Shown here: in pieces, positions 25,769 through 38,215 of the stretch
How positions within the stretch are numbered: the first letter of the stretch is position 1
How the letters are laid out: the number at the start of each line of letters is the position of its first letter
DNA from: Carallia brachiata
Taxonomy: Eukaryota; Streptophyta; Magnoliopsida; Malpighiales; Rhizophoraceae
Assembly (NCBI GenBank): GCA_021464245.1
Contig: JADCRB010000010.1
Coordinates: forward strand, 4,395,316 to 4,459,315
Direction of reading: 5' to 3'
DNA: 64,000 nt
Position numbers and translations under genes: made by a program
The notes under the pieces: model-generated
The model's input: the letters and a program-made list of their open reading frames with translations, nothing else
Told to the model about the DNA's origin: nothing
The model's database searches: none

Positions 25769-25984
25769 CGCCGTGCTATCTTTTTCCCTGTTTCTAAGTT
25801 CTGACAGGAACAGGAAGTATCTGTCTATGTTGTGTAGAATGGTCTTCGTAATTTTCTAGCAGTGGGACGCAACGTGGGGTGCGGGTACAATTATTTATGG
25901 GATGTTATGGGCTTGGGCCGTGGGGTACGTCCATGGTGCTCCTTTTTTGTTTTTCCCTTTCGAGTTCAACTGCGTGAACGCCAA

Positions 25985-26020
25985 AAAAATAAAATAAAAT
26001 AAAATAAAATAAATAAAAAA
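25985..26020. repeat. AAAAT pentanucleotide microsatellite
   Basis: About five AAAAT-type units followed by an A-rich run, in intergenic DNA. Confidence 0.8.
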
Positions 26021-26929
26021 AATAGATAGATACATAATAATTGATTAATTATTTTATATAATCAGATGAATAATATTTATAATTAAAAGTTAATAACAAA
26101 TATATTTATTATTATTATAAATATTAATTATTTAATTATACAAAATAATTAGTCGATTATTATACATTTATTTTTCGTTAGCTTTTTCTTGAATTTATGT
26201 ATGTTTTTTCTTTTTGAAATTATTAAGTTGTATAAAAATTTTTCCATTTCCAAGATTTTTTTTCGGTGCAAGAAAATTAATTTTGATGGGCATACTTTTA
26301 GTACACCTAACCTATGAAATTACACCATGTAATTCTTAAATCTGAATATTATGAAAATATTTATGAATATTTTATTGATAAATTAGTTTAGTAGTAAAAA
26401 TCCAATACGCTGTTACTTTCCCTAGCCATAAAATTTTTCTAAGTTTAGACTTGTGCAATAAAACACGCACACACATATATATTTATATATGCAATGTCAA
26501 TTGGCACAATGATTTTTACATGAATCGAGATGAGCATTATCTGTCTCTTTGAATTTCAAATAATTTAACCATTTTTATTTACTTTTTTGATGACCATGTT
26601 AGTAAAAATGCAAAATGGATTCGTCTAAGTTTTGTGATACGTATCCGTTAAGACTCTACATCGAATGTTCCAACCAGGATTGAGTTTGACTTCTTTTTTT
26701 TTTTTTCACTTTCACAAATTGGTCTTCGATTGATATATTCACGAATAAGCTTACGTCTGGTGTTGAATGTGGATGAGACCCAAGAGATCACGGAGTTCAA
26801 AACTCTATAGATGCAACTATGAAAGTTTAGGCCTTAATTTATTTGGTGGTAGACATGGACTCAAAATTTACCCGAGGAAATTTGAGTCCTTCCTCGTGAA
26901 AAAATGTTCAAGTTTTTGCCTTTTAAGTT

Positions 26930-27080
26930 TTAAAAGACATTTAATGATTAAAGTTTAAATTTTTATTTTAAAAATATTGAATTTAAATTTTGAGAAAGAG
27001 GGATGAGTTTTATGGAAGAGAAGAGTTTTATTCTCATTCTATAACTAATAATCTAATAAACTTTTTAATGGATAAAAAAA
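26930..27080 (+). mobile_element. SINE-family copy 1
   Basis: Ends with ATCTAATAAACTTTTTAATG followed by an A-rich tail. The same 3' module occurs near 58.3 kb on the plus strand and, degraded, near 27.98 kb (plus) and 39.6 kb (minus). The 5' part has a B-box-like AATTTAAATTTTGAGA at the position where other copies have GGGTTCAAATTC. This suggests a dispersed SINE family; boundaries are approximate. Confidence 0.4.
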
Positions 27081-27839
27081 GTTTAAATAAGTAAAATTAA
27101 ACGAAAGAATGATAGAAAAAATATTGAAATTTAAATATAATATTTTAAGTAGTAACTAGTTTGATTATAACCGCTTAGCATTTGTCAATTTTTTTTTATC
27201 CAAACATAATCATTACATTAATATTCAGTAATTTTCTACATGAGGCCGACGTATATACGACAAAAATTTCTGCATAGAACAGGAAAGGAGATCGGCACCG
27301 ATGACCTATAAGTCATGCGGTTAAACTAACTATCAACGAAGCGGATACGAGACCCAAAATATTTAATTAGATTGTTATAAAACTTGTTTAATTCAAACAT
27401 GTTAACTAAATCTAATATAATTAGATACAATTACATATAGCAACACCTACTGCATATAAACGGACTAAAAACAAAAATCGTAATGGTATAGAGTGAAACT
27501 TAACTTCTACAGGCACGGAACGAAATGCATTATTAATTGGCGACAAGGAAAATGTAATTGTCATCGAGACAAATCCGGCTCACTTGCCGCAAACCACGTG
27601 CAAAATGTGAAATTTTGTCTTATATAAGCAACTTGGACGCTTAATAAGGTAGGGACTAGGGACCATGGAGCAGGGAAGTGTGCGAATTAAAAGATCTAAA
27701 CATGTGGACCATTTCATATTATATGATTATATCGACAAATAAAACTTAAGTAACAATACGCCAATATAAAAGTAATAAAAAATATATATTAATTTTATTT
27801 CACTTGTTTTTATAAATAAATATTAAAAATTATCTTTTA

Positions 27840-27992
27840 AACGACACTTCAGTAATTAAAATTTAAATTTCAATCTTATAAGTGTTGAGTTTAAATTTCA
27901 AAAAATAAGAATTAAATTTATGAGAGAAGAGAACTACCCATTATTTAATTTATAGTTCAATAGACTTCTCGATAAAACTAAAAAAAAAAAGA
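27840..27992 (+). mobile_element. SINE-family copy 2
   Basis: Shares the layout of the 26.9-kb copy: TTGAGTTTAAATTTC (B-box-like), an AGAGAAGAG stretch, AATAGACTTCTCGATAAAAC and a poly-A tail. It is diverged, and its target duplication was not determined. Confidence 0.38.
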
Positions 27993-27999
27993 AATTAAA

Positions 28000-30370
28000 T
28001 ATAAAAAAAATTATTTTACATTCATCTTATTGATATTATATTGCTCAATAACTATTTTGTTCATATGCATAATGCGAACGAACATGCTAACCCAAAAAGG
28101 CATCTAATTGCTTTTTTTTCAGGTCCATTTACTTTATGGTTCTATTATATTGATTGTATTTTAAATAACATAAAAAAAACTATGCAGTCCATCAAGAATA
28201 TCTAAAGCTTTTTTTTTTTTTTTTTTAATTTCAACCATCAAATGTCATATATTATTTTGATCTCACCTAAAAAATTTCATCAAGTGTTTTAATTTCCCTA
28301 AATGGCTTATTCCAATCTGCTTTACTCCGTTAAAATGTTCCATCACATTACCTCCGAATGTACTTTTTGGTGCTAAATTTACATTACTAATTATATAGTG
28401 GTCACCAGGTGAAGTAAATTAAATCAGTTGCATTGATTGTTAGTTAAGCTTCCATCAAAGAAGAAAAATATTATTGAAATCACTTGAACTGCTCTCAAAT
28501 GTTGGTTCAAACAAGCTGTACAAGTTAGGCCAAATTGAGCAGCATGACTTCAGAATTGAGTTATGCCAGCTGAGATTTTTCTGCTTGATGAATAATGCCA
28601 GCTGAGCTCTGAGACACCCCCGCTGCAAAGGCCTATGTTTTCGCTAAAAAACAATTGATAAAATAAGCAAAGAAAACTTCTGCGAAGGGAATATTTGCTT
28701 AATTGATCTAAAAACGACTCGTCTTCCATGTTAAGTCATTGAATACTTATAGTCAGCCGCATAGCCAAGCTCATACATCATTTTCAAGACGTTTAAGTTT
28801 CTCTACAGCATATCCTGACCCACAAAGAGTGCCCTTCTACCGTTCTAGTGTTCTACGCGTTAGATTGTATAACAGACAAATAAAATTTTGGCACGTCAAC
28901 AATATGTCGTGATTTCATTGAAATTAGTTTGGTGTATGGTGTATTACAATGCACTTGATTCACCACTTAAAATCATGCACCAAACCAATGACAACTCATC
29001 ATATCAACAATCTTCGCAAAGTTTGTCAATGTGTAAAATTACCAAAACCATTGACTTGATCTACAATCAAGTATGGTGGATCACGTGGACACAAGAATTT
29101 CCTTTTTTTTTTTTTCGATCACTGACGCAAGAATTTCTCATCTTGCTGCAAAAAGATCCATACATGGCTTGCAAGTTTAGCACCACCGAGGCATAGAAAA
29201 TTACCCTTCTTTCGAAATGACGCGATCAGATTCCAGATCCCTGTAATTGTGCTTCTCATGTGATCTGGCTTCTTAAAATGCTTGATTTCTAGTCCATTCC
29301 ATAGTTTTTAAAAATAATTATACAGGTCACAGTAAAAGACTTTGTCCAGAAGTTAAGAAAAAGTCGACCCAAAAGTTGTTGCTTTTTGTATTTGAACTTC
29401 CTAGACAAATTCCTAGACCAAAGAAAAAGAAACAATTATGGATCGCCAATACCTTCATGAAGATCTCTTCTATCTGCATATCTGCTTAAAGAACGGCAGG
29501 TTGTGATGATAATTGAACATGATATAATTTTGTATACTTATAACTTATTCGATATGGGAAAGTCTACTGGAAGAGAGAAATTAGCCATTTATTGTGTAAA
29601 CTAAACTATTAGTCAGAAAAATTTTGAAGGAGTGTTTGATTTTATTGTTAGAAGGTATCGTTGCTGTTGAAAACTAAAAATAAAATAAAATAGTGTTTGA
29701 TTTCTTTTTTTTCAGACTGTTCTTGTTAATAAAATTTACAAATAACTACTAATTGAAAAAGTAAGAAACTTAAATCTATTGATTTTGTTTCGGGTAAACT
29801 AACTGGCATACATCGGAGTTTGTGACAATTTATGATCCTGTCATTTTTACCAACTTGTATACGCCATGGAACTATCCGTCATGACCCATGAAATGCGTAA
29901 ACTTTGAGGTGCTTTGTCTGAAAGGTAAGCAGCAAATTGCTGGTCCAATACCCATGGTTTAACACATATTGCAGTGTTAATTATCGAGAAATTCAAACCA
30001 ATTTTGTGGGCTAAATTAACAAATTAATTACATACATTAACATGACTAAATTTAATTAAAAACTCAAATGATGGAATTTTTCAGCAAAGCCGTGTTCTTC
30101 TTTTCCACATTCTCTAATTGAAATCTCCATTCTTCTATTAACATGCCCACGATTTAAGAAATTACTATTTGGGGGATTAATTGCCAAAATTACTATTTTG
30201 GCATCCCATTATAACGTCAGATGAGAGATTGCCATCGACGACTTCGATGGCAAAGGTGCAAAGTTTGTGCTTACTGATCGACATTTCCATGGACTCATTT
30301 GATTGACCCGACTTCTTTTTTTTTTTTTTTTATCGGTTTGTAATAATTAAGAATAAAACCATACACCTCA
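28000..30370. other. AT-rich intergenic DNA
   Basis: No supportable gene; the open frame at 28888-29196 has no recognisable features. Confidence 0.45.
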
Positions 30371-30383
30371 AACTATTAAATTC

Positions 30384-30862
30384 GTTGTTATAAAAATCAG
30401 ACTGGACCAGTCGGTCGGACCGGTTGAACCAATGATCGGCCGGAAGTTCGAGCCGTTTTTGGAAAATTTTGAGGGGTGACTCGGACCGAAAAAAATCGGT
30501 CAAAATCGGTCAATAACCGGTAAAAATCGGTGAAAATCAGTTGGACCGGTTCAATGAAATTGAAAAATTCATAAATTATAATTTGATCCCAAATGTTATT
30601 TAAATTATAATTTGAGTACTAAATTTAATTAAAAAGTTCAATTTACTTCTAAATTTTATTAAAAATTTCAATTTCATCCTTAAAATTAAAAAAATTAATA
30701 TTTAATTATTATCTATAATTATTATTTTTTGAATTACTTTTATACATATATATATATATATATTATTAAATATCGGTTCAAATACCGGTTCGACCGGTTT
30801 AACCGGTTGAATTTTGACCCATTAATATTTCCAGTTCGATAACCGGTCCGATTCTGACAACC
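30384..30862 (+). mobile_element. CCGGTT-rich MITE family, copy A
   Basis: About 480 bp with GC-richer ends full of GACCGGTTC/AACCGGTT motifs and an AT-rich centre that carries a short AT repeat. The right end reads ATTCTGACAACC, matching the terminal sequence of copy C at 59.3 kb. The left end has a decayed form (GTTGTTATAAAAATCAG). The centre (AAATTATAATTTGA, TTTCAATTTCATCC) aligns along its length with the copies at 36.3 and 59.3 kb. It is non-coding. Confidence 0.8.
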
Positions 30863-30869
30863 TTGATTA

Positions 30870-32160
30870 AACTTCCGACTGTGACTTGTTTTTTTCTTTT
30901 GTCTTGTTAAAGTATAAATTATATAATAAAAATAATTCTACATTTTGAGAAACAGTTTTATATTTTTTTTCGTCTTTCAAGAATTAGAAATTAACTAGTA
31001 AGGGAGAGAAGATGAAAACAGTAAATCTAAAAATCGAACTCTAAATTTAGTAGTTAGAGGAGTTTTCTTTTTATACTCTACAAGCAAGGCTGTGTCCTTC
31101 TTCTTTTTTTTTTTTTCTTTTAACATAAAAAAAAGATTAAATATATTTTAACTTTCTGTAATTTGATTGTTTTACATGTTACTCTTCTATGATTTCAATT
31201 TAAATATTAAATTTTTCTGTAATTTTTAATTTTGACAATTAATCCCCCAAATAGTAATTTCTTAAATCTATTAATAAAAATTAATCAAAATTACATTATT
31301 TTATAAATATTATTTGTTTCTCTACTAAAAAAAATATTATATATTTCTCAAATTAAATTTTGATGTATACTTTAATTGTATTCTACATTATTCTTTTACA
31401 ATTTTTTTTATTTTTTAATATATTACACATATTGATATAAAAGTATTTAAAACAGTATTCATAGTTAACATCTATATAAAATATAATAAAATATTTACTA
31501 TCATAAAATAATGTAATTATAGTTAATTTTTATTAACAGATTGAAGAAATTATTGTTAGAAGAGTTGATTGTTAAAATTTAAAATAAAAAACTACAAGAG
31601 AATTTAATGTTTAAATTAAAATCACTAGAATAACATACAAAACAATCAAATTATAAAAAATTAAAATACATTTAACCCAAAAAAACAAAAAAGCCTAAAT
31701 AAAAAATCACAACCCAAGTGAAAGCCCATTGAAATATTAATCTACCTATGCAGCCTACATTCTCAGTGGCGCAAAACTGGGCCGTCCAAGCTTGGGGCCA
31801 CAAAATGTATGCCCGTACAAACACAAAGGGTAAAATGCCCTGACCTAGATACCCAAAACTTCTGTTCACGTGACAAGCTGGTGACTATGGAAATAAAGCA
31901 TAGAGGCGCCGCAATGACTCAATCTCCTCGAGGAAAACGTATTGTGTCATATCTACCGTCCTATAGCGCACCACGTCATCAATCCGCGTGAACCCACCCG
32001 TCAACGGCTGGGATCGCAGTTGCAGAGCTACTGGTACAACGAACGAAGAAGCTCCTCCCTTCTCTCTCTCCTTCCCAATTTCTGATTTCAATTTTTTTTT
32101 TTTTAGCGAAAGAAAATTAAATTTTCTCGGTAAAATTTCTTTGATCTCCACATCTTTTGT
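30870..32160. other. AT-rich intergenic DNA and 5' flank of the acidic-protein gene
   Basis: No gene is supportable to about 31.7 kb. From about 31.75 kb the base composition rises toward the promoter and leader of the plus-strand gene at 32170. Confidence 0.45.
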
Positions 32161-32169
32161 CTGTAGAAA

Positions 32170-33771
32170 ATGAAAATCATGGAGCAAGAAGTGGAAATTT
32201 TGAAAAAAGAGGAGAAAATTAGGGATTTGAATGGAAAAAAAGAAGAAACGGAGGAAGAAAGTGAAGCGGAGGATGACATAGATATTGAAGAAGAAGAAGA
32301 AGGTGATGAAAGTGACGGAGACGACGATGACGACGGTGCCGGCAACGATGACGACGACGATGAGGATGAGGGAGTGGACGACGAAGAAGACGACGACGGG
32401 GTGCAGATCTTGCATTCCTCCGGCGGGCCACCTGTTCACTCCACCGCCGATGATGAGGACGATGAAGACAACGAAGAACTTGATGGTGAAGGCGGAGACG
32501 ACGACGATGACGATGATGACGACGACGACGATGAGGGAGTAGACGACGACGACGACGACGACGATGAGGTGCAGGTCTTACACTCCTCTGGCGGACCACC
32601 AGTTCAGTCTGCGGGCGATGACGATGACGACGATGACGAGGGAGTAGATGATGAAGACGACGACGACGATGTGCAGGTCCTGCACTCCTCTGGCGGGCCG
32701 CTTGTTCAATCGGCTGGCGATGAAGAGGACGCTGAAGATGATGATGGCGAAGGTAGCGACGAAGAAGATGCTGAGGAAGAGGTAAAACACACACACACAC
32801 ACACAGAGTCAAACATTCAAATATCCATATTTATGAGAAAAGCAGCTTAAATCTGAACAATTTTTAATATTGTTTTGAAGTATCGGTTATGAAAATCTTC
32901 AGATCAGGTGGTTTTACGCTTATAATTTTTGCAATTTTGGGGCAGGAAAAACTGCTTATGGACAGTTTGCCCGTGGATCTGGTGGTCTTCGTAAGCTTAG
33001 AATTTAACAAACAAAATTTTGAGTATAAAAGGCATATGTAACTGTGCCTAATGCAATTATGACCTCTACAGATCTAGGATATTTGTTATTGGTTTTCCTC
33101 TGAAATTTTGAAAATGTCAGTTTTCTAAAGTGAAAAAAAAATTGAAGGCAGCAGAGGAAGTTCTGGTTTATGTTTTGGTGTCCAGATGACAAGATGCTGT
33201 GGAAGGCTTCAAGTTAATTTGTATCTGTTTTTAGGCCTGTCGATTTGTTGTCCAATCTGCTTATTTGGGCCTCAAGAAACGGGTCCTTTTGGCTTAGTTA
33301 GAGTCATTGGAATATGTGAAAAGTGAAAATATGTTTAATTTGTGCAGTTTCAGAGCTTGTTAGAGTCATCATGACAGCCGTTGATTCTTGTTCTGTAGTT
33401 GGATCGTTGGTGTTGATATATCTCCTTTTTTAAAAAAAAAAAAATTGAGACGGTTTCTAATTTTATTTTATTTTATTTGTCATGCTTTGTCCACCTAGGA
33501 GGACGTGGGAACCGAGTATCTTGTACGGCCAGTGGCCCGTCCCGAAGATGAGGGAGATGCCAGCGATTTCGAACCAGAAGAGAATGTTGAGGATGAAGAA
33601 GATACTGATGAGGAGGATGACGATGAAGGTGGGGTTGCCGGAAAAGCCGAGGCTCCGGCGAAGAAGAGGAAGAGATCCGATGAAGATGACTCAGATGATG
33701 GTGATGGTGGTGGTGATGATGATGATGATGATGCTGGAGGAGTGGATGATGTGAGACCATCCAAACGATAA
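32170..33771 (+). CDS. Highly acidic Asp/Glu-rich protein with internal LHSSGGP repeats, probably nuclear
   Basis: Two exons join in phase 0: 32170-32781 (204 codons, ending GAGGAAGAG/GTAAAA) and 33499-33771 (TTGTCCACCTAG/GAGGAC), giving 294 residues. Exon 1 starts with a short charged helix (EQEVEILKKEEK), then becomes dominated by Asp/Glu runs. These are broken by three copies of VQ[IV]LHSSGGP[PL]V[HQ]S at about residues 78, 134 and 168. Exon 2 encodes the non-repetitive TEYLVRPVARPEDE, acidic DASDFEPEENVEDEEDTDEE and then the basic PAKKRKRSDEDD, a good monopartite nuclear localisation signal, ending VRPSKR. Plant genes with this C-terminus are usually annotated by composition alone. Polyacidic nuclear proteins often bind histones or basic ribosomal proteins, which is inference here. 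A second ATG three codons in (32179) is an alternative start. Long antisense open frames are by-products of the GAY/GAR codon bias. Confidence 0.82.
32782..33498 (+). other. Intron of the acidic-protein gene
   Basis: 717-bp GT-AG intron with a CA-dinucleotide run just after the donor and a T-rich acceptor ending TTGTCCACCTAG. Confidence 0.75.
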
Positions 33772-36325
33772 GGGCAGGGGACCCTTCTTGTTTTGTGGAG
33801 GTCAATCTCTTTATCTCTCTCATTTAATCCATCTCTGTCCTCTTTGTAGAACGAAGGATTAGGCGCATTTGGATTCATCCCTTCATATCATGTTATGGTA
33901 CTTTTATTTAGGCTTAAATTTGTGTATTTGGTGGTATGTTGCATACTAGTTAATGTTGGGGATTGGAAATAACTAATCTAAAACAGCTGGTTCAGACTTT
34001 TGTATAAGCTATGTTTTTTGGACAAGCATGGTGATTATGGTTTCTTTTTCCAAAAAATTTTTTCTTTCTATTTTTAAGGGTCGGTAAACTGTGGATACTT
34101 TCCTTTGTGGCTATAACTGATTTTGTTGAGGTCAAAAAAAAAAACTCAATTTTTTTGGGGCAAAATCACTGTAGAAACCAATCCTTGATCCTGATTTGTA
34201 CGGTCAATGATCTACCCAATCTACCCAGATGGTAGTGCACCGCGCATTACACCATTGATTGATAGCGAACGACTTGTACCCGTGGATCTTGGGTACCCGG
34301 GTATGGATCGGGCATGTGCCCTGGTAATTGGGGTGCCTTTTTTCTTTTTTTTTTTTTGGGTCTTGGTAAACAGCACGAGAAGGGAAAAAACTGTTTTTGG
34401 CCGCTAAAAAAACACAGAAAAAATTGTGTGGTTTGGCATCTTGATTTGCGAAGGAGGACAAATGGCGCAATGGGAAAATACGCACCAGTGGAGTCGATGG
34501 TGTCCCATCACGCACGGGCAATGGTTAACACCAAAAATTATCCTAAAGTAGTTCAAAAGAAAATGTCAGCCAAGCTGGAAACAAATGTTGGGGGATAATC
34601 TAGTCATTTAAATGTCAAATTTATTTATAGAAAGAAAATAGGAGCAAATGTAGCGATTTATTATTTGCAACAACCAAGTCTTTTTTTAAAAAAAAATTTT
34701 TGGGTGCATTTTTTGCTGCCAAGTTGACCTAATAATTAATATTTGTTGTTGGTTTGGATGCAGAAGGGATGTCGTTTATTTTTGTTCTCGCCGAGAAACT
34801 GAAACGAGATAGCGGCCCGGATTCGACTCGTGCTGAGGTCCCCAAAGTGAAAAGCAATGGACCTGGGGAGGTGAGTTTTCAATTGGAAACCGTATCGCGT
34901 CCTGCCACGTGCTTCTCGTCTATTGGATTGGAGGATGATCATTGATGCCCCTAGTGGCCTAAGGTGGCGATCGTGATGAGGTGGGCCCACTTCATGAATG
35001 AAATCGGATGCGCCTCGCTCGGCCAGCACCAATGCATTATTCTGCACCGATCCCTCTTGTCGAATATCGAAACTTAAGTCAAGCCAAACTAGAAAAAAAA
35101 AAAATTGGAAAAAAAAAAAGAAAAAAAAGGAAACAACAATTATTTAATAATACGCAACAATTATAATTAGAGAAAATTTGGCTGCACCCAGTAATTTGGA
35201 TGCACTTCAAATGCGAATTTATGTATTAAACTAACAAAATTATTAGTTTTATATTTAGATGTGTTTATGGGTACATTTTATATTTTTAATTTTATGATGT
35301 ATAATTGTAGTTAATTAAGAAAATCATAAATGTAAATTATAGGAAGATAAATATAGATTTATTTTTAAAATGTAAAAGAGCGCTGTAGCTTACTGCTTAC
35401 TGAACGGAGAGGTTATTATTTTACACTTGCCAAAAAAACAAAAAAATTATTCATAGCTTAACGCCTGCCTGCATGTACATGGTGCAGTCCTACAAATTTC
35501 TTAATGGCTCTTTTTATTATCACGATTATTATGTTCGGTACTGTCACAACTTTCGGAGACCGACTTTTTTTTTAAAAAAAAAACTGGAAAATAGCAAAAT
35601 AAATTTGTTTATGGGAGCGACCAGCATAATTAGTAGTGCACCCAATAGGAAAATTTTGAACTTTCGATCTCTTCCACAGTCAAAGCAAGTTATGGGCTCG
35701 AAGGCCCAAATCATTACTAGTCCAATGAGTGGAATTTTTAGTCGAACAAGTTCAGACCATTAGCACAGCTGGGAAGAGGCTCAAATGTTTTCTGATAGGA
35801 TTGTCGCGGCATGATAAAATTGCACGATCAACTGTTGTCCACCAATAGCCAAAGTCCAAAAAATTGGGGCCTGGAGTAAAATTTCCAAATAGGAGGAGGA
35901 CAATGATAGAGCTGATAATTGTCTTTCAATGCATAAAGCATTGGCCTTAAAACTCCCCCAAGATGATAATTAGCAATGCCATGTTGCTGCAGCAGCTGAA
36001 CTCCTCATTGCAGAAGTGCCACATACCTCATCAGGATATATGGACGATGTCGTAAGCAAATCTATTTGCATCAAGGAAATAGAGAGCAAAATATTATTAA
36101 GTGAAAATATTTGCAGATCTTTCGGAAATAGGATCAATTGTGTACAAAGTAAATATAAGCACTCCAGTCCAGAAGCACACTTCTCCTTCGGTTCAATAAA
36201 CACAAGGGAAAAGAATTATGCATATCACTTTTTATAAAAGAATGAAGGGGAAGATTCAGGGTGCGGCATAAGAGAGAGTTGAACCCTTTGATTTTCGTCA
36301 CATTATTTTCAAAGATTCTCCCATT
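33772..36325. other. 3' flank and intergenic DNA
   Basis: The 3' UTR of the acidic-protein gene probably occupies the first few hundred bases. The rest shows no supportable gene. The frame at 34754-34945 is GC-richer than its surroundings but has no recognisable domain. Confidence 0.45.
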
Positions 36326-36332
36326 GGCCCAT

Positions 36333-36660
36333 GGTTGTAAAAACTGGACCGGACTGCCTTGTGCGACCGGTTTAACTGGTAACCGGCCGAGGGTCTGAAC
36401 CGGTTCAAGATAAAATTTGAACAAAACTCAGACCGGTCAAGAACTAGTAAAAACTGGTTAAAACCGGACTGATCTAACCGATCTAAGCCAAATCAAAAAT
36501 TTATAAATTATAATTTCATCCCAAATTTTATTTAAATTATAGTTTGAGCCCTAAATTTAATTAAAATTTTTAATTTAATCATAAATTTGATCAAAACTTT
36601 CAATTTAATTTAAAATTAAAAAAATTAATATATAATCACTATATATAAGTATTATTTTTT

Positions 36661-36711
<51 letters not shown>

Positions 36712-36793
36712 TACTGGTTCATATACAGATTCAACCGATTGAATCTTAACTCACTAATATTTTCAGTTCGATGACCGGTCCGGTTCTAATTGC
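36333..36793 (+). mobile_element. CCGGTT-rich MITE family, copy B
   Basis: Same orientation and internal order as copy A: GACCGGACTG..., GCGACCGGTTTAACTGG, an AT core, then a (TA)n run and ATGACCGGTCCGGTTCT at the right. Both termini are degraded (GGTTGTAAAAACTGG and GGTTCTAATTGCC), so this is probably the oldest or most mutated copy. Confidence 0.75.
36666..36705. repeat. AT dinucleotide microsatellite inside MITE copy B
   Basis: About 20 TA units, expanded relative to the short AT run at the same place in copies A and C. Confidence 0.9.
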
Positions 36794-37429
36794 CTAACAT
36801 AGCTTGATTTGGCTGCCTATAACAATTATATGGAGGGAATCAAAGGCTGATATAATGTTCTTATTGGAGAAAATCATTTACTCATCTCTGATGAAATTAT
36901 TCTAATATCAAAAGTTATTGCAGGAATGGTTTCAGCACGTTTGACAGAAAGAATCTCAATTATTGAAAAGGAAACATAAATACATTGTCAGTGTGTCAAA
37001 AAATTATGAAGATTATGCTTACTAGTGCAATTGAGTACATGTGCGAAACACTAATTTCATTGAATCTAAATTTAAAAATTAAATTAAAAAGATAGCATAT
37101 TCATAGCCATAGCTTATCCATAGCCAGTTACATATACATTAAGTCCGCTTAAGACACAGAGAAAATATTATTCAAGAAAAATATACCACATTTCCAAGAT
37201 CCATAGAGAGATTTCACACGTTCCGTATTGTTAACTATGTTGCAAACAATACTAAGTAAAGCCTTCTATTTAAGAGCTCCTATCTAATCCTGTGTGTATT
37301 ACCACAGTTTTAAGTATATCAAGTATGATTGATGACACCAATGTAAAGTATGTACCAAAAATGATTCAAAGAAAACCATGAAAGCTTTACTTCTGAGGGT
37401 GTGACAACCAAGGATGAGAAGACAAAAAG

Positions 37430-38209
37430 CTACGGAAGAAGAGAATTTGTAAAGAGGGAAAAACATCCCATGAGCCCGCCCAAGAACCCGTCGAGTACAA
37501 CTTGGTTCCACAAGTCAAAATATGACCGGATGGAAAACTTTACCTTGGCTATGAGTACAATTGAAGCGATTGCCATGATAAAAAAAATAAAAGATAAATC
37601 CGTTCAAGCCCATGAACCCCAAAATTCAAGCAGTTACTCCACTAATTGTAAACAAAAATATCCAGCTGCATAGAAAATATAACGTTCAGTGACCACTGCA
37701 ATTACATAACTAAACTCCCAACTATAGTTCTTGAAGTAGTGCAAAGGCGTCTATGGTGTCTTCCCCCCGAGTGTTTCAAACACTCTGCACATGCTTGAAA
37801 GACAAATTAACAAGAAGGTATTGTTTATCATTCATACTCAACCATAGGTGCACAAAATTTTTACATTTGAAATGCATCAAAAATGAAATATCAAGTTAAA
37901 CAGTTAATTACACCGCGAACCACAAATTCCAGAAAGAACTGATCAGCCAAGGTTAACCTAGATTTCACAGCACAAATTGTTTTAGAGGAACTCTGTCCTC
38001 TAAACTGGACCAAAATTCATATGTATATGTATACTCTATGCCAATACAAAAAAAAAAAAGCAAATTCAATGAATTCCAAATATCCCCACAAACCTGTAAT
38101 ATATAACTTTTATGTTGCTCTGAAGATTTTCGGTACTGAACGTTTGCAAGTCATTAACAGCATCGCCTGAATTCTTCTCAGAAGCACCCGACTCACCATG
38201 GACAGCCAT
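37430..38209 (-). pseudogene. EMC6: EMC6 (ER membrane protein complex subunit 6), disabled copy
   Basis: Two exons keep the family structure. Exon 1 (ATG at 38209; 38094-38209) encodes 38 intact residues including NDLQTFSTENLQSNIKVIYY, a recognisable EMC6 N-terminus. A GT-AG intron in phase 2 follows (38093-37666). Exon 2 (37430-37665) reads on through the three membrane helices: GVTA-stop-ILGFMGLNGFIFY, then IMAIASIVLIAKVKFSIRSY and FDLWNQVVLDGFLGGLMG. It has a TGA where the family has Gly, one extra T in a run of eight (TATTTTTTTTATC) that shifts the frame, and a diverged end in place of the usual C-terminus. EMC6 is a core subunit of the EMC insertase for membrane proteins. The retained intron indicates a duplicated or decaying gene rather than a processed retrocopy. 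Confidence 0.82.
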
Positions 38210-38215
38210 ACCCTT

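Noticed and set aside
31885..32439. 184-codon minus-strand ORF overlapping the acidic-protein gene
   Set aside because: Shadow of GAY/GAR-rich coding sequence: the translation is Val/Ile/Phe-rich low complexity, and the plus strand has a coherent two-exon gene.
32219..32812. 197-codon minus-strand Arg/His-rich ORF
   Set aside because: Antisense of the GAC/GAT/GAA repeats; Arg/His richness follows directly from the repeat codons.
33473..33878. Overlapping minus-strand His/Ser-rich ORFs across exon 2 of the acidic-protein gene
   Set aside because: Poly-His and poly-Ser arise from the reverse complement of GATGAT runs; no independent support.
37401..37673. 90-codon plus-strand ORF (37401-37673)
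   Set aside because: Antisense to EMC6 exon 2, which has clear family similarity on the minus strand.
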